Source: Rhodococcus sp. Leaf278 (GTDB lineage Bacteria > Actinomycetota > Actinomycetes > Mycobacteriales > Mycobacteriaceae). Taken from it: a stretch of 64,000 nt of DNA. The translations under genes were made by a program, and so were the position numbers. The stretch lies in assembly GCF_001426085.1 (NCBI RefSeq), contig NZ_LMRR01000003.1:124001-188000 (forward strand), read 5' to 3'. Below the pieces are notes generated by a model. That model did no database searches. It was not told the origin of the DNA and worked only from the letters and a program-made list of their open reading frames with translations. This document shows positions 19,374-26,686 of the stretch, in pieces. Positions within the stretch are counted from its first letter, which is position 1; every line of letters starts with the position of its first letter.

Positions 19374-20249
19374 ATGGACAAGCAGGAACTCGGGGCGTTT
19401 CTCCGCAGCCGCCGCGAAAAGCTTCAACCGCAGGATGTGGGTCTTCCGTCCGGCCCTCGCCGCCGGACCCCGGGTCTTCGGCGTGAAGAAGTAGCCGTGC
19501 TCGCGCATATTTCGACGGAGTACTACGTGCGCCTCGAACAGGGCCGCGCACCACGCCCGTCGGCAGAAGTGCTGGCGGGCATCGCGGCTGCCCTGTGCCT
19601 CGGCGACACCGAGTCCGACCATCTGCACGCGCTGGCCGGCACCGCACCCGCGAAATCAGGTGGGCACCGGCGCGATGTTCGGCCCAGCATTCTCACACTC
19701 CTGGAACGGTTACCGCAGACCGCCGGCATCGTCATGTCGGCCGCGTTCGAGGTTCTCGCCTGGAACGATCTCGCCGCAGCGCTCATGGAAGATTTTGGTG
19801 CCCTGACCCCTCGTGATCGCAACCTTGCCCGCAAAGCTTTCCTCGGCACCGAGCAGCCGAGCGAGCGGCTCTACGGCATCTCCGACGACGTTCACTTTCG
19901 CCACAGCGTGGTCAACGAACTCCGCACCGCACTCACCCGCTATCCCACGGACGAGATTGTGAGCAACCTCGTCACCGAACTGCGCGAGGGCAGCCCCGAC
20001 TTCGCTCGACTGTGGGAACGACACGACGTCGCAGTCTCCCCCGCCCTGCGAAAGACCTTTCGGAACACCCCCGTTGGAGAGATCACGGTGGACTGCGATT
20101 CGCTGAAACTTATCGAACTCGACCAGCACCTGATCCTGTATACCGCCGCTCTCGGCAGCCCCGATGCCGACAAGTTGGCGCTGCTCGCAATGATCGGACA
20201 TCAGGAAACTGATCACTACGACAAACCAGCCGGGACCCGTACCGAGTGA
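19374..20249 (+). CDS. Xre-family regulator with MmyB-like ligand domain
   Basis: A 291-residue protein. The N-terminal helix-turn-helix includes the diagnostic RRTPGLRREEVAVLAHIS ... YYVRLEQGR segment. It is followed from ~residue 100 by the MmyB-type PAS-like domain (VLAWNDLAAAL and the arginine-rich stretch after it). This pairing is common in actinobacteria, where such regulators usually sit divergent to an SDR or oxidoreductase gene, as here across 86 bp. A fatty-acid or similar lipophilic ligand has been proposed for the family. Confidence 0.92.
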   Translation: MDKQELGAFLRSRREKLQPQDVGLPSGPRRRTPGLRREEVAVLAHISTEYYVRLEQGRAPRPSAEVLAGIAAALCLGDTESDHLHALAGTAPAKSGGHRRDVRPSILTLLERLPQTAGIVMSAAFEVLAWNDLAAALMEDFGALTPRDRNLARKAFLGTEQPSERLYGISDDVHFRHSVVNELRTALTRYPTDEIVSNLVTELREGSPDFARLWERHDVAVSPALRKTFRNTPVGEITVDCDSLKLIELDQHLILYTAALGSPDADKLALLAMIGHQETDHYDKPAGTRTE

Positions 20250-20278
20250 CCCGCGCCGAGTGACAGCAGCCTTCGATC

Positions 20279-20436
20279 TGTCGGTACCCGATGCTTCGAT
20301 GGCGGTATGTCACGACTCGACGAGGGGTTCCCGCCGCCCACGGCCTGTGTCCAGTGGTGTCAGCACCGCAGCTACGACCTACACGTCCTCGACGACGGTG
20401 TCGAGGTGGACCTGGATTGGTGGAACGGCCACCTCG
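20279..20436 (+). repeat. Right copy of the 158-bp direct repeat
   Basis: This is the parental copy: it covers the ribosome-site region and first 43 codons of the intact 257-aa gene. See the left copy at 16148-16305. The two copies bracket about 4 kb. Confidence 0.88.
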
Positions 20437-21080
20437 ACCGCGCAGGCCACGATCTTCGGCTGCGGGGCCGCAACCTCGACGGAGAAATCGTCGAGTACGG
20501 CGGTGCCACCGTGCAGCGAAACGATCTACGAATCGGCACCGATCTGGCTGTAGGCGAACATGATTCGCTCGGCCTCTTGTTTCTCTGCGCAGCCTGGCAG
20601 GGCAGTCACCGGCATCGCAGAGCGATGCGGCGATTCCCCGACGTCATGAACCCGCACCTGAACCGTCCCGACGAGAACCCCGTCGCCAAGACACTCGCCG
20701 TGTTGGACAGCTGCGTACGCAACCGTGCAGTGCCCGACCACCCGAACTCGACCTGGTCCGGATGGCCCGATGCACCCGGCGTCGGAATGTCCCTGATGGC
20801 CACGTTCCTCTGGGCGGTGAAGGCGTCGGTCTACGGCGGGCCTGCGCAGCTGATCGACCAATACGGAGTCTCGACCCTCATCCACGAAGGATGGCTCGAA
20901 GACCCGTCCGTCACCGGCTTCACTCGTCGCCGCTACGACCGCTACGTCGAACTCATCACCGCATGGGCCACCGACATCGGCACCAGCCCCGAACTCGTCG
21001 AGATGTGGCTCGTGCAGCGCTGGAGTGCCCGACTGAACGAAGCACGGAACGGCCGCTACACCGCACCCACGTTGTTCTGA
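20307..21080 (+). CDS. Uncharacterised 257-aa protein
   Basis: A soluble protein without signal peptide or membrane spans. The N-terminal ~90 residues are strand-rich with Trp/Asp-rich motifs (VEVDLDWWNGHLDRAG). The C-terminal part is helical (MSLMATFLWAVKASVYGG, then RRYDRYVELITAWATDIG). I do not recognise a family. Its 5' end has been copied to 16148, which suggests an insertion or duplication at this site. The gene itself is intact and is followed by a convergent GNAT gene. Confidence 0.75.
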   Translation: MSRLDEGFPPPTACVQWCQHRSYDLHVLDDGVEVDLDWWNGHLDRAGHDLRLRGRNLDGEIVEYGGATVQRNDLRIGTDLAVGEHDSLGLLFLCAAWQGSHRHRRAMRRFPDVMNPHLNRPDENPVAKTLAVLDSCVRNRAVPDHPNSTWSGWPDAPGVGMSLMATFLWAVKASVYGGPAQLIDQYGVSTLIHEGWLEDPSVTGFTRRRYDRYVELITAWATDIGTSPELVEMWLVQRWSARLNEARNGRYTAPTLF

Positions 21081-21136
21081 AACGCTCGAAATATCATCGC
21101 AGCCCAACGGCATTGGTCAGAACAGAAGAGGGTTCA

Positions 21137-21568
21137 TCATCCGTTCGTCACCATGCGCACATGGGGAATTCCAGCGTCCAGGTAGTTCTCCCCCACACGA
21201 ACGAACCCGAAGCGGCCGTACCACTCTTCGAGGTGCGCCTGCGCGGAGAGTTCGACCACCCCGGGATACGCCTTCTGTGCCGCTTTCACGAGTTCGCCGG
21301 CGTAGCCCCGACCCCGCGCACTGGCGGCGGTCGCGACTCGGCCGATGTGAACGGTGTCGTCGACCAGGACTCGAATGGTCGCCAGCACCTCACCGTCGTC
21401 GTCCTGCATCCAGAACAACTCCGTCGTCGGAAGCAGGTCCGCGCCATCGAGTTCGATGTCGTCGACGATTCCTTGCTCGTGCACGAATACCGCGACCCGA
21501 AGCGCCATGATGCGATACAGGGTGTTCTGGTTCACGCGTGCCAGTGGGGCGTGATGGAGCGTAGGCAT
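21137..21568 (-). CDS. GNAT acetyltransferase, ElaA-like
   Basis: A 143-residue protein from ATG 21568; the open frame upstream is antisense noise of the TetR gene. Features are VFVHEQGIVDDIELDGAD near the N-terminus, then the acetyl-CoA loop RVATAASARGRGYAGELV, and EEWYGRFGFVRVGE at the C-terminus. These are typical of ElaA-type GNAT enzymes. The gene lies 32 bp downstream of the TetR gene on the same strand, so the two may share the message that starts at the palindromic operators. Confidence 0.88.
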   Translation of the reverse strand: MPTLHHAPLARVNQNTLYRIMALRVAVFVHEQGIVDDIELDGADLLPTTELFWMQDDDGEVLATIRVLVDDTVHIGRVATAASARGRGYAGELVKAAQKAYPGVVELSAQAHLEEWYGRFGFVRVGENYLDAGIPHVRMVTNG

Positions 21569-21600
21569 GGGGGTCCGTTCTGTCGAAGGTAGGGACAAGG

Positions 21601-22203
21601 TCACCGGTCGGTTGCGGTATTGCGGTCGACCACGGTGGCGATCGTGCGCTGTGCCAGTCGTTTCTGCGTCGCCGGCGGATACGTCTCGCGATCGAGTACC
21701 GCCAGGACCACGATGCCCTCCACCGCGGTGGCGATTTGCTGGGCGCACTCCGCGGCCTCGGCATCGGTGATGTGAGAGCCGAGCTCGGCAACGAGACCGG
21801 CTATGCGAGTGAGCCACTGACGCGTGTGGGTCACGTGCGGGTTCCGCAGCTCGGCGTCCGCGATCGCCGCCGCCGCGAAGCCCGTGAAGATTCGGGCTTC
21901 GACGGTGCGCTCGTCGTCGAGCGGAAGTACTGAGCAGACAACGGAATACAGCCGCTCCGCCGCGGACTGCGTGCCACCGGCACCGGCCTCGTCGGCCCGC
22001 GCTGCCGTGCGCTCGAACAGGGTCTGTCGCGCATGCACCAACATCGCAGACCGGGAGCCGAAGCGGTGCATGATCAGACCGGTGGTGCAGCCCGCCCGAG
22101 TCGCGACCGCGCGCACCGTCGTCGCCTCGATTCCCAACTCCGCGATCGTGTCCCACACGGCCTGCGAAATGCGATGCCGCGGATCGTCCGCTTCGAAAGT
22201 CAC
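21601..22203 (-). CDS. TetR-family repressor
   Basis: A 200-residue protein starting at GTG 22203, which follows GGGAGGT. The N-terminal helix-turn-helix reads AVWDTIAELGIEATTVRAVA ... GLIMHRFGSRSAML. The C-terminal ligand domain resembles the TetR_C_6 group. Two palindromes lie 22-60 bp upstream of the start, consistent with autoregulation of tetR and the following GNAT gene. The ligand is unknown. Confidence 0.92.
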   Translation of the reverse strand: MTFEADDPRHRISQAVWDTIAELGIEATTVRAVATRAGCTTGLIMHRFGSRSAMLVHARQTLFERTAARADEAGAGGTQSAAERLYSVVCSVLPLDDERTVEARIFTGFAAAAIADAELRNPHVTHTRQWLTRIAGLVAELGSHITDAEAAECAQQIATAVEGIVVLAVLDRETYPPATQKRLAQRTIATVVDRNTATDR

Positions 22204-22224
22204 TCGCTCCCACCTCCCCTCTCG

Positions 22225-22262
22225 CCGTAACACTTGTTACGGACGAGGGTAACAGGTGTTAC
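22225..22262. promoter_or_regulatory. Twin TetR-type operators
   Basis: Two perfect inverted repeats lie side by side: CCGTAACA-CT-TGTTACGG at 22225-22242 and GTAACA-GG-TGTTAC at 22249-22262. Their centres are about 22 bp apart, two helical turns. They sit just upstream of the TetR start at 22203 and are its probable binding sites. Confidence 0.85.
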
Positions 22263-22321
22263 GGCGAGCCATCCCCCGAACGCCACACGAAGGGGTTGCC
22301 GAGACGCACAATCCGTTTTAC

Positions 22322-22347
22322 TGTTATTCCGTAATTACGGAATAACA
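22322..22347. promoter_or_regulatory. 26-bp perfect palindrome, probable ArsR-type operator
   Basis: The left arm TGTTATTCCGTAA (22322-22334) is followed directly by its exact reverse complement (22335-22347). It lies 15 bp before the ATG of the serine-hydrolase lipoprotein gene. The second gene of that operon encodes an ArsR-like regulator, the obvious candidate to bind here. Confidence 0.88.
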
Positions 22348-22362
22348 ACCAAGGAGCTCGAG

Positions 22363-23466
22363 ATGCGACGCCTCACCCTGGTTTCGGCAGCCTGCGCGAC
22401 GGTCCTGTTGATGAGCGGATGCGCCTCCACCGGCTCGGAGACCGCCGAGGCCGCCACTCCGACACCGGAGAACTGTGCACCCGTCACCTCGACCGACCTC
22501 GCCACCGAAGACGGGTGGATCGGACTGATCGATCAGGCCCCAGACACCGTGAGCCTTGTCATCGACGACGGACGCGGCCGCACCGTCGAACACCGAGCCG
22601 ATCAGGAGCAGGTACTCGCATCCGCGATCAAGGTGGTGCATCTCGCCGCCTACGCCCAAGCCGTCGCGATCGGCAGCATCGACCCGAACGAGCAAGTGTC
22701 GCTCTCGGATTGGGAGCGGTGGTACGTACCCAACACCGACGGCGGCGCGCATCCCAACGCCCTGAATCGCTTGGGAATTGCAAACACCGGCACCAACGCA
22801 ACCGACCCCAATGCCACGGTCCGCATCGAGGACATCGTCACGGCCATGATCCAGGAAAGCGACAACTCCGTCCCCGACTTTCTCCGATACCGACTCGGCG
22901 ACCAAGCCATCATCGACGCAGCCGCCACCGGAGGGTGGGAGAACTTCGAGGTTCCCAGCCTGGTGGCCGACATCCTGTCGATGTTCGACCCAACACTCGC
23001 TGACGAGGACCGCTGGGAGACTGCGCGGAAGTGGGCATTCGACCCAGAGTTTCGGACCCAGGTCGACGCAGCCGTGCAACTACCGACTTACGAAGACCAG
23101 GCCACCCGCGTGCAGAACAACTTTCGCGGTGCCTCGGCGGAACAACTCAATGGACTGTATCGCGCTTTCACGGACGGGACGTACGGTACTGCGTCCGAAA
23201 CCATTCTGCGCCAACTGGAATGGCAACCCGCAGGTGACAGCGTTCTCGGTGTCGGTTTTAAAGGCGGCAGCCTCCCTGGTGTGCTGACCCAGGGGTTCGA
23301 GTTACGCCGCACCGACGGAACTGTCGCTACCGCAGTGTGGCTGATCGACGGCATCCCAGGGGACAAATTCGATCAAGCCATGGCCGGCATCGGAGTCCAG
23401 CAGCAACTCATCCTCGAGGCGATGCAATCGCCGGACGTTCTCGACCGGATAGCCTGCGTGGTGTGA
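22363..23466 (+). CDS. Lipoprotein serine hydrolase (class A beta-lactamase-like)
   Basis: A 367-residue protein from ATG 22363, preceded by AAGGAG. A signal peptide ends in the lipobox LMSGC, so it should be anchored on the outer face of the membrane. The serine-hydrolase triad motifs are present: SAIK (S-x-x-K), ESDN (SDN), and KGGS in place of KTG. The last change, and an insertion between motifs, argue against an efficient beta-lactamase and suggest a related peptidase or esterase. It overlaps the following ArsR-like gene by GTGA and lies behind a palindromic operator. Confidence 0.85.
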   Translation: MRRLTLVSAACATVLLMSGCASTGSETAEAATPTPENCAPVTSTDLATEDGWIGLIDQAPDTVSLVIDDGRGRTVEHRADQEQVLASAIKVVHLAAYAQAVAIGSIDPNEQVSLSDWERWYVPNTDGGAHPNALNRLGIANTGTNATDPNATVRIEDIVTAMIQESDNSVPDFLRYRLGDQAIIDAAATGGWENFEVPSLVADILSMFDPTLADEDRWETARKWAFDPEFRTQVDAAVQLPTYEDQATRVQNNFRGASAEQLNGLYRAFTDGTYGTASETILRQLEWQPAGDSVLGVGFKGGSLPGVLTQGFELRRTDGTVATAVWLIDGIPGDKFDQAMAGIGVQQQLILEAMQSPDVLDRIACVV

Positions 23467-23936
23467 GCGCAGAGTTCGAGTCGAGACTGGCAGAGCTGGA
23501 AGCCCGCGTCGCCGAGCTGGAACGACGCGACGCTCCCGAGCAGGTCGATGCCGCCCCGTCGACGGGCGGCATCGTCGCCTACCAGGGCGACGTGCATCTG
23601 AACGGAACGGTCCGCTGGGACATCAGCTACTCCCCCGACGCCATCGTCGACCTGCCCATTGCCTCGATGTCGGAAGTGCTTGCTGCACTGGGCCATCCTG
23701 TCAGGTTGCAGATCGTCCGAAGTTTGCTGCGCGGTCCGGCGAACGCCGCGGATCTACACACCGCAGTGGGAGTCGGCTCCTCCGGCCAGATCTACCACCA
23801 CCTCAAGACGCTGAGCACGGCGAACATCGTCGAACAACAGGGCCGCGGTGATTATCGAATTGCCGCCAAACGAGTTGTGCCGCTCCTGGTATCGATGCTC
23901 ACCGCCGCCGACATAGCGGGAGACCTCGGCAGCTGA
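23463..23936 (+). CDS. ArsR-like regulator with N-terminal coiled coil
   Basis: A 157-residue protein from GTG 23463, overlapping the previous stop. Residues ~3-25 are a short heptad repeat (ESRLAELEARVAELERR). The winged helix is at ~75-145 (LAALGHPVRLQIVRSLLRG ... SGQIYHHLKTLSTANIV), an ArsR-type fold without visible metal-binding cysteines. The coiled coil probably sets the oligomeric state. Being in the operon behind the 26-bp palindrome, it is likely autoregulatory. Confidence 0.86.
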   Translation: MSAEFESRLAELEARVAELERRDAPEQVDAAPSTGGIVAYQGDVHLNGTVRWDISYSPDAIVDLPIASMSEVLAALGHPVRLQIVRSLLRGPANAADLHTAVGVGSSGQIYHHLKTLSTANIVEQQGRGDYRIAAKRVVPLLVSMLTAADIAGDLGS

Positions 23937-23948
23937 GGCCTTACCCGA

Positions 23949-24476
23949 TCAGGGAACCAGCACCACGCCGGCACCGGGGAGAAGAGTGTCGAGGTACGGC
24001 GAGCCCCACTCGGCACCGTACGAGTAGTCGCGAGAATGCGTCACCGTCACCACAACAGGCCCCGAACCGGTGTTCGCCACCACCTCGAGTGGAAGGTACT
24101 GCTTACTGAAAGAGTTGTCCGCCGGTGGCGTCGGATCGTCCTGCCAATGCCGTAGATCGGCGGCACCCGTCGCACCTGTCGCGAGGTTTCGCCAGTTCAG
24201 GTTCAGATACCGGTAGGGATATTGGTCGGCGAACGGGGCAATGTTCGCAGCCGAGAAGCGAGCGACACCGGGGTCCTCACCCACGGTGGCCTTCATCGGA
24301 ATGGTCTGGAAGAAGCCGCCGGGGACGGCACCGGGAGCGATCTGGAAACCGGTCACGATGGGCACCTGAAGGTTCGTCACCTGCGGGGCGGCCGCTGCCG
24401 TACCCACTCCGATCCCGAACACCAGGGGCACAGTCAGGGCTGTTGCTACTGCCGCTCGCCGCAATGACTTTCGCAT
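23949..24476 (-). CDS. Secreted protein of unknown function
   Basis: A 175-residue protein with a clear Sec signal peptide: MRKSLRRAAVATALTVPLVF, then a hydrophobic run ending in an AAAA-type cleavage site near residue 30. The mature part is ~145 residues, Pro/Gly-rich and probably all beta, with no cysteines. I do not recognise a family. It is convergent with the ArsR-like gene and divergent from the lipoprotein triplet, with 229 bp of non-coding DNA upstream that shows no clear motif. Confidence 0.8.
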   Translation of the reverse strand: MRKSLRRAAVATALTVPLVFGIGVGTAAAAPQVTNLQVPIVTGFQIAPGAVPGGFFQTIPMKATVGEDPGVARFSAANIAPFADQYPYRYLNLNWRNLATGATGAADLRHWQDDPTPPADNSFSKQYLPLEVVANTGSGPVVVTVTHSRDYSYGAEWGSPYLDTLLPGAGVVLVP

Positions 24477-24705
24477 ACCTCATGCCTTTCGTCGATGTCG
24501 CGCAATGGAATTCCGAGTCGCTCCAGAATCGTCATCCATCGCTTCAGGTTGAAGCTGAAACATCAACTGGCCGTTGAGTGTTTCTTCTCTTCACCCTCTC
24601 AGGCGAAATGTCCGTTGTTCCAGCCGTATACCGATTCGTGACGGGGTCGTGACACGAACGACGTTAACAGACCATCTGGCCTGTTCGATTCATAGTTCAG
24701 AGGTG

Positions 24706-25410
24706 ATGCACTCTGCAGCCACCGGTGAGGACGAACGAACGAGGCAAGTCCGCAACATCGTGGCCATGTGTGCCCTGGTCGCTGCTAGCACCCTGACTCT
24801 TACGGCCTGCGGGTCCGAGGGACCGACCAGCACCGATGCAGCGCCAGTCACCAGCGCCGCTACCGCTCCGTCCGCGGGTGGCACTCCCGACACAGGTAGT
24901 GGCACCGGTACGGACGGACCGGCCGTCGAGGCTCCCGAGGTCGTGACTCCGGCGCTGGAGCAGCCCACTGAAGCGGGACCTGCTGCCGTGCCACCCGCCC
25001 CCAACCGCGACGACGTCAACGTCGACGCACGCGACTTCGAGGTAGACGGTGGCCAGTACTTCTTCCAATCCCCCAGTGGAAATGTCTTCTGCGCATTCAA
25101 TTCGTCCAACGCACGCGGAACGATCGTGGGCTGCCAGGTCCGCTACTCGGTACCGGGCAACACCGGGCGCGAGTGCCTCAACACCGAGAACAACACCTAC
25201 GGCGTGCAGATCACACAGGACGGCACCGTCGAACAGATCTGCACCAACCAGGGAATCTTTTTCGGCGGGAATCCCGGCCCACGAGTTCTCGAATACGGCC
25301 AGGTCATCGGAGTCACAGGCAACTTCTGCCGGTCCACCGAAGCCGGCATTACCTGCTACGACGGCGACAGAGGCTTCATGATCTCCCGCGACGTCAACAT
25401 CGCTTTCTGA
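24706..25410 (+). CDS. Six-cysteine lipoprotein, first of a tandem triplet
   Basis: Taken from ATG 24706 (GTG 24703 is equally possible) this is 234 residues with the lipobox LTAC after a hydrophobic stretch. A Thr/Pro/Ala-rich linker of ~80 residues leads to a C-terminal domain starting FQSPSGNVFCAF with six cysteines. The SPSG-x-x-x-C start and cysteine count match the two following proteins, but overall similarity is low, so this is the most diverged member. It is probably exported and lipid-anchored. The function is unknown. Confidence 0.78.
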   Translation: MHSAATGEDERTRQVRNIVAMCALVAASTLTLTACGSEGPTSTDAAPVTSAATAPSAGGTPDTGSGTGTDGPAVEAPEVVTPALEQPTEAGPAAVPPAPNRDDVNVDARDFEVDGGQYFFQSPSGNVFCAFNSSNARGTIVGCQVRYSVPGNTGRECLNTENNTYGVQITQDGTVEQICTNQGIFFGGNPGPRVLEYGQVIGVTGNFCRSTEAGITCYDGDRGFMISRDVNIAF

Positions 25411-25424
25411 TGAAGGAGCTCCGA

Positions 25425-26060
25425 ATGATCCGAAGAAGTGCTCTACTCGCGTCCACTGCTGCCCTCGCCTTCGCGCTGACCGCCTGCGGCGGCGAGGAGG
25501 CCCCCGCGGCTGCACCGACCCCAGCCTCCAACGCCGCATCAGCATTTCCTGCTCCACCGCAAGTGACCATTGCAAACCCTCCGGTCGACATCACGGACAC
25601 CGCCACCGCACCGGAGTCCACCGATCCAGCGCAGAACCCCGCGAACCCCGTGAACAACACCGCACCGATCACACCCGTCGACCCGGCCCGCTACACCGCG
25701 TACGGCGACCAGGTCGGTTGGAAGTCCCCCTCGGGCAAGATCTATTGCAAGATCGGCGCTTTCGAGTTCTCGTCCGGTTGCCAGTCTGGAGATGCTCCGG
25801 TACCGGACGGCGCGAATTGCGTCAACCCGTCGTTCACGATCGACCAACTGAGCAAAGGCTTCTACATGACGCCGGGCAAGGTGACGCCGACCTGCTTCAA
25901 CCAAGGTGAATTCGGAGTCGAGAACGCGCAGACGTTGGAATACAACACCTCCATTACGTTCAACGGGATGACCTGTTTCTCCCGCGTCGAAGCGATGATC
26001 TGCGACGCGGGCGGCGGGCATGGCTTCGTGTTGTCGATGCAGCAAGCGACGTCCAACTGA
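25425..26060 (+). CDS. Six-cysteine lipoprotein, second of a tandem triplet
   Basis: A 211-residue protein from ATG 25425, 7 bp after AAGGAG. Signal peptide MIRRSALLASTAALAFALTAC ends in a lipobox, then comes a Pro/Ala/Thr-rich linker and a ~125-residue domain (VGWKSPSGKIYCKIG ... HGFVLSMQQATSN) with six cysteines. The domain is roughly three-quarters identical to that of the next gene, showing a fairly recent tandem duplication. The stop overlaps the next start by one base (TGATG). Confidence 0.85.
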   Translation: MIRRSALLASTAALAFALTACGGEEAPAAAPTPASNAASAFPAPPQVTIANPPVDITDTATAPESTDPAQNPANPVNNTAPITPVDPARYTAYGDQVGWKSPSGKIYCKIGAFEFSSGCQSGDAPVPDGANCVNPSFTIDQLSKGFYMTPGKVTPTCFNQGEFGVENAQTLEYNTSITFNGMTCFSRVEAMICDAGGGHGFVLSMQQATSN

Positions 26061-26686
26061 TGACCGGGCTGAGCAGGCGCACGGTCGTCGTCGCCATTAC
26101 GTGTACTGGCTTTGCCCTGACGGGGTGCAGCAGTTCGGACGACCCGACGACCGCAATGCCGTCGGTCATCCCCACCGTGGTCGCGGGTGTGTCAGCGACC
26201 TCGACCGCGGCAGCACCGCAGGTCACGGTGGCTCCGCAACCGAGCAACAGTGAACCCGATTCTCCCGCAACACCATCGGTCGACTCGGCACCGATCACCC
26301 CCGTCGACCCGGCCCGATACACCGCGATCAACAACGAGGTCGGGTGGAAGTCACCGTCGGGCAACATCTATTGCAAGCTCGGCTCCACTGAGTTTTCTTC
26401 AGGCTGCCAGGCCACGGACGCACCCGTGCCCGACGGCGCGGACTGCGACAAGCCACCGTTTTCTGCCGACGAGATGAGCAAAGGCTTCTTCCTGGACCCG
26501 GGCAAGGTCACCCCGATGTGCTTCAACCAAGGCGCTTTTGGGGTCGAGAACGCTCGGCCGTTGGAGTACAACACATCGATCGCGTTCAACGGCTACACCT
26601 GCTACTCCCGCGTCGACGCGATGGTCTGCGACGCGGGCAGCGGGCACGGATTCGTGTTGTCGATGCAGCAGGCGACCTCCAACTGA
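26060..26686 (+). CDS. Six-cysteine lipoprotein, third of a tandem triplet
   Basis: A 208-residue protein starting at ATG 26060 within TGATG. It has an N-terminal signal with lipobox LTGC, a variable Thr/Pro/Ser linker, and the same C-terminal domain as its neighbour, ending in the identical MQQATSN. All six cysteines are conserved between the two, consistent with three disulfides outside the membrane. The linkers differ far more than the domains, so selection acts on the domain. Confidence 0.85.
   Translation: MTGLSRRTVVVAITCTGFALTGCSSSDDPTTAMPSVIPTVVAGVSATSTAAAPQVTVAPQPSNSEPDSPATPSVDSAPITPVDPARYTAINNEVGWKSPSGNIYCKLGSTEFSSGCQATDAPVPDGADCDKPPFSADEMSKGFFLDPGKVTPMCFNQGAFGVENARPLEYNTSIAFNGYTCYSRVDAMVCDAGSGHGFVLSMQQATSN

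Noticed and set aside
22425-23466. Calling the serine-hydrolase lipoprotein a beta-lactamase resistance gene
   Set aside because: KGGS replaces KTG and the spacing differs from class A enzymes, so the fold alone does not support resistance.
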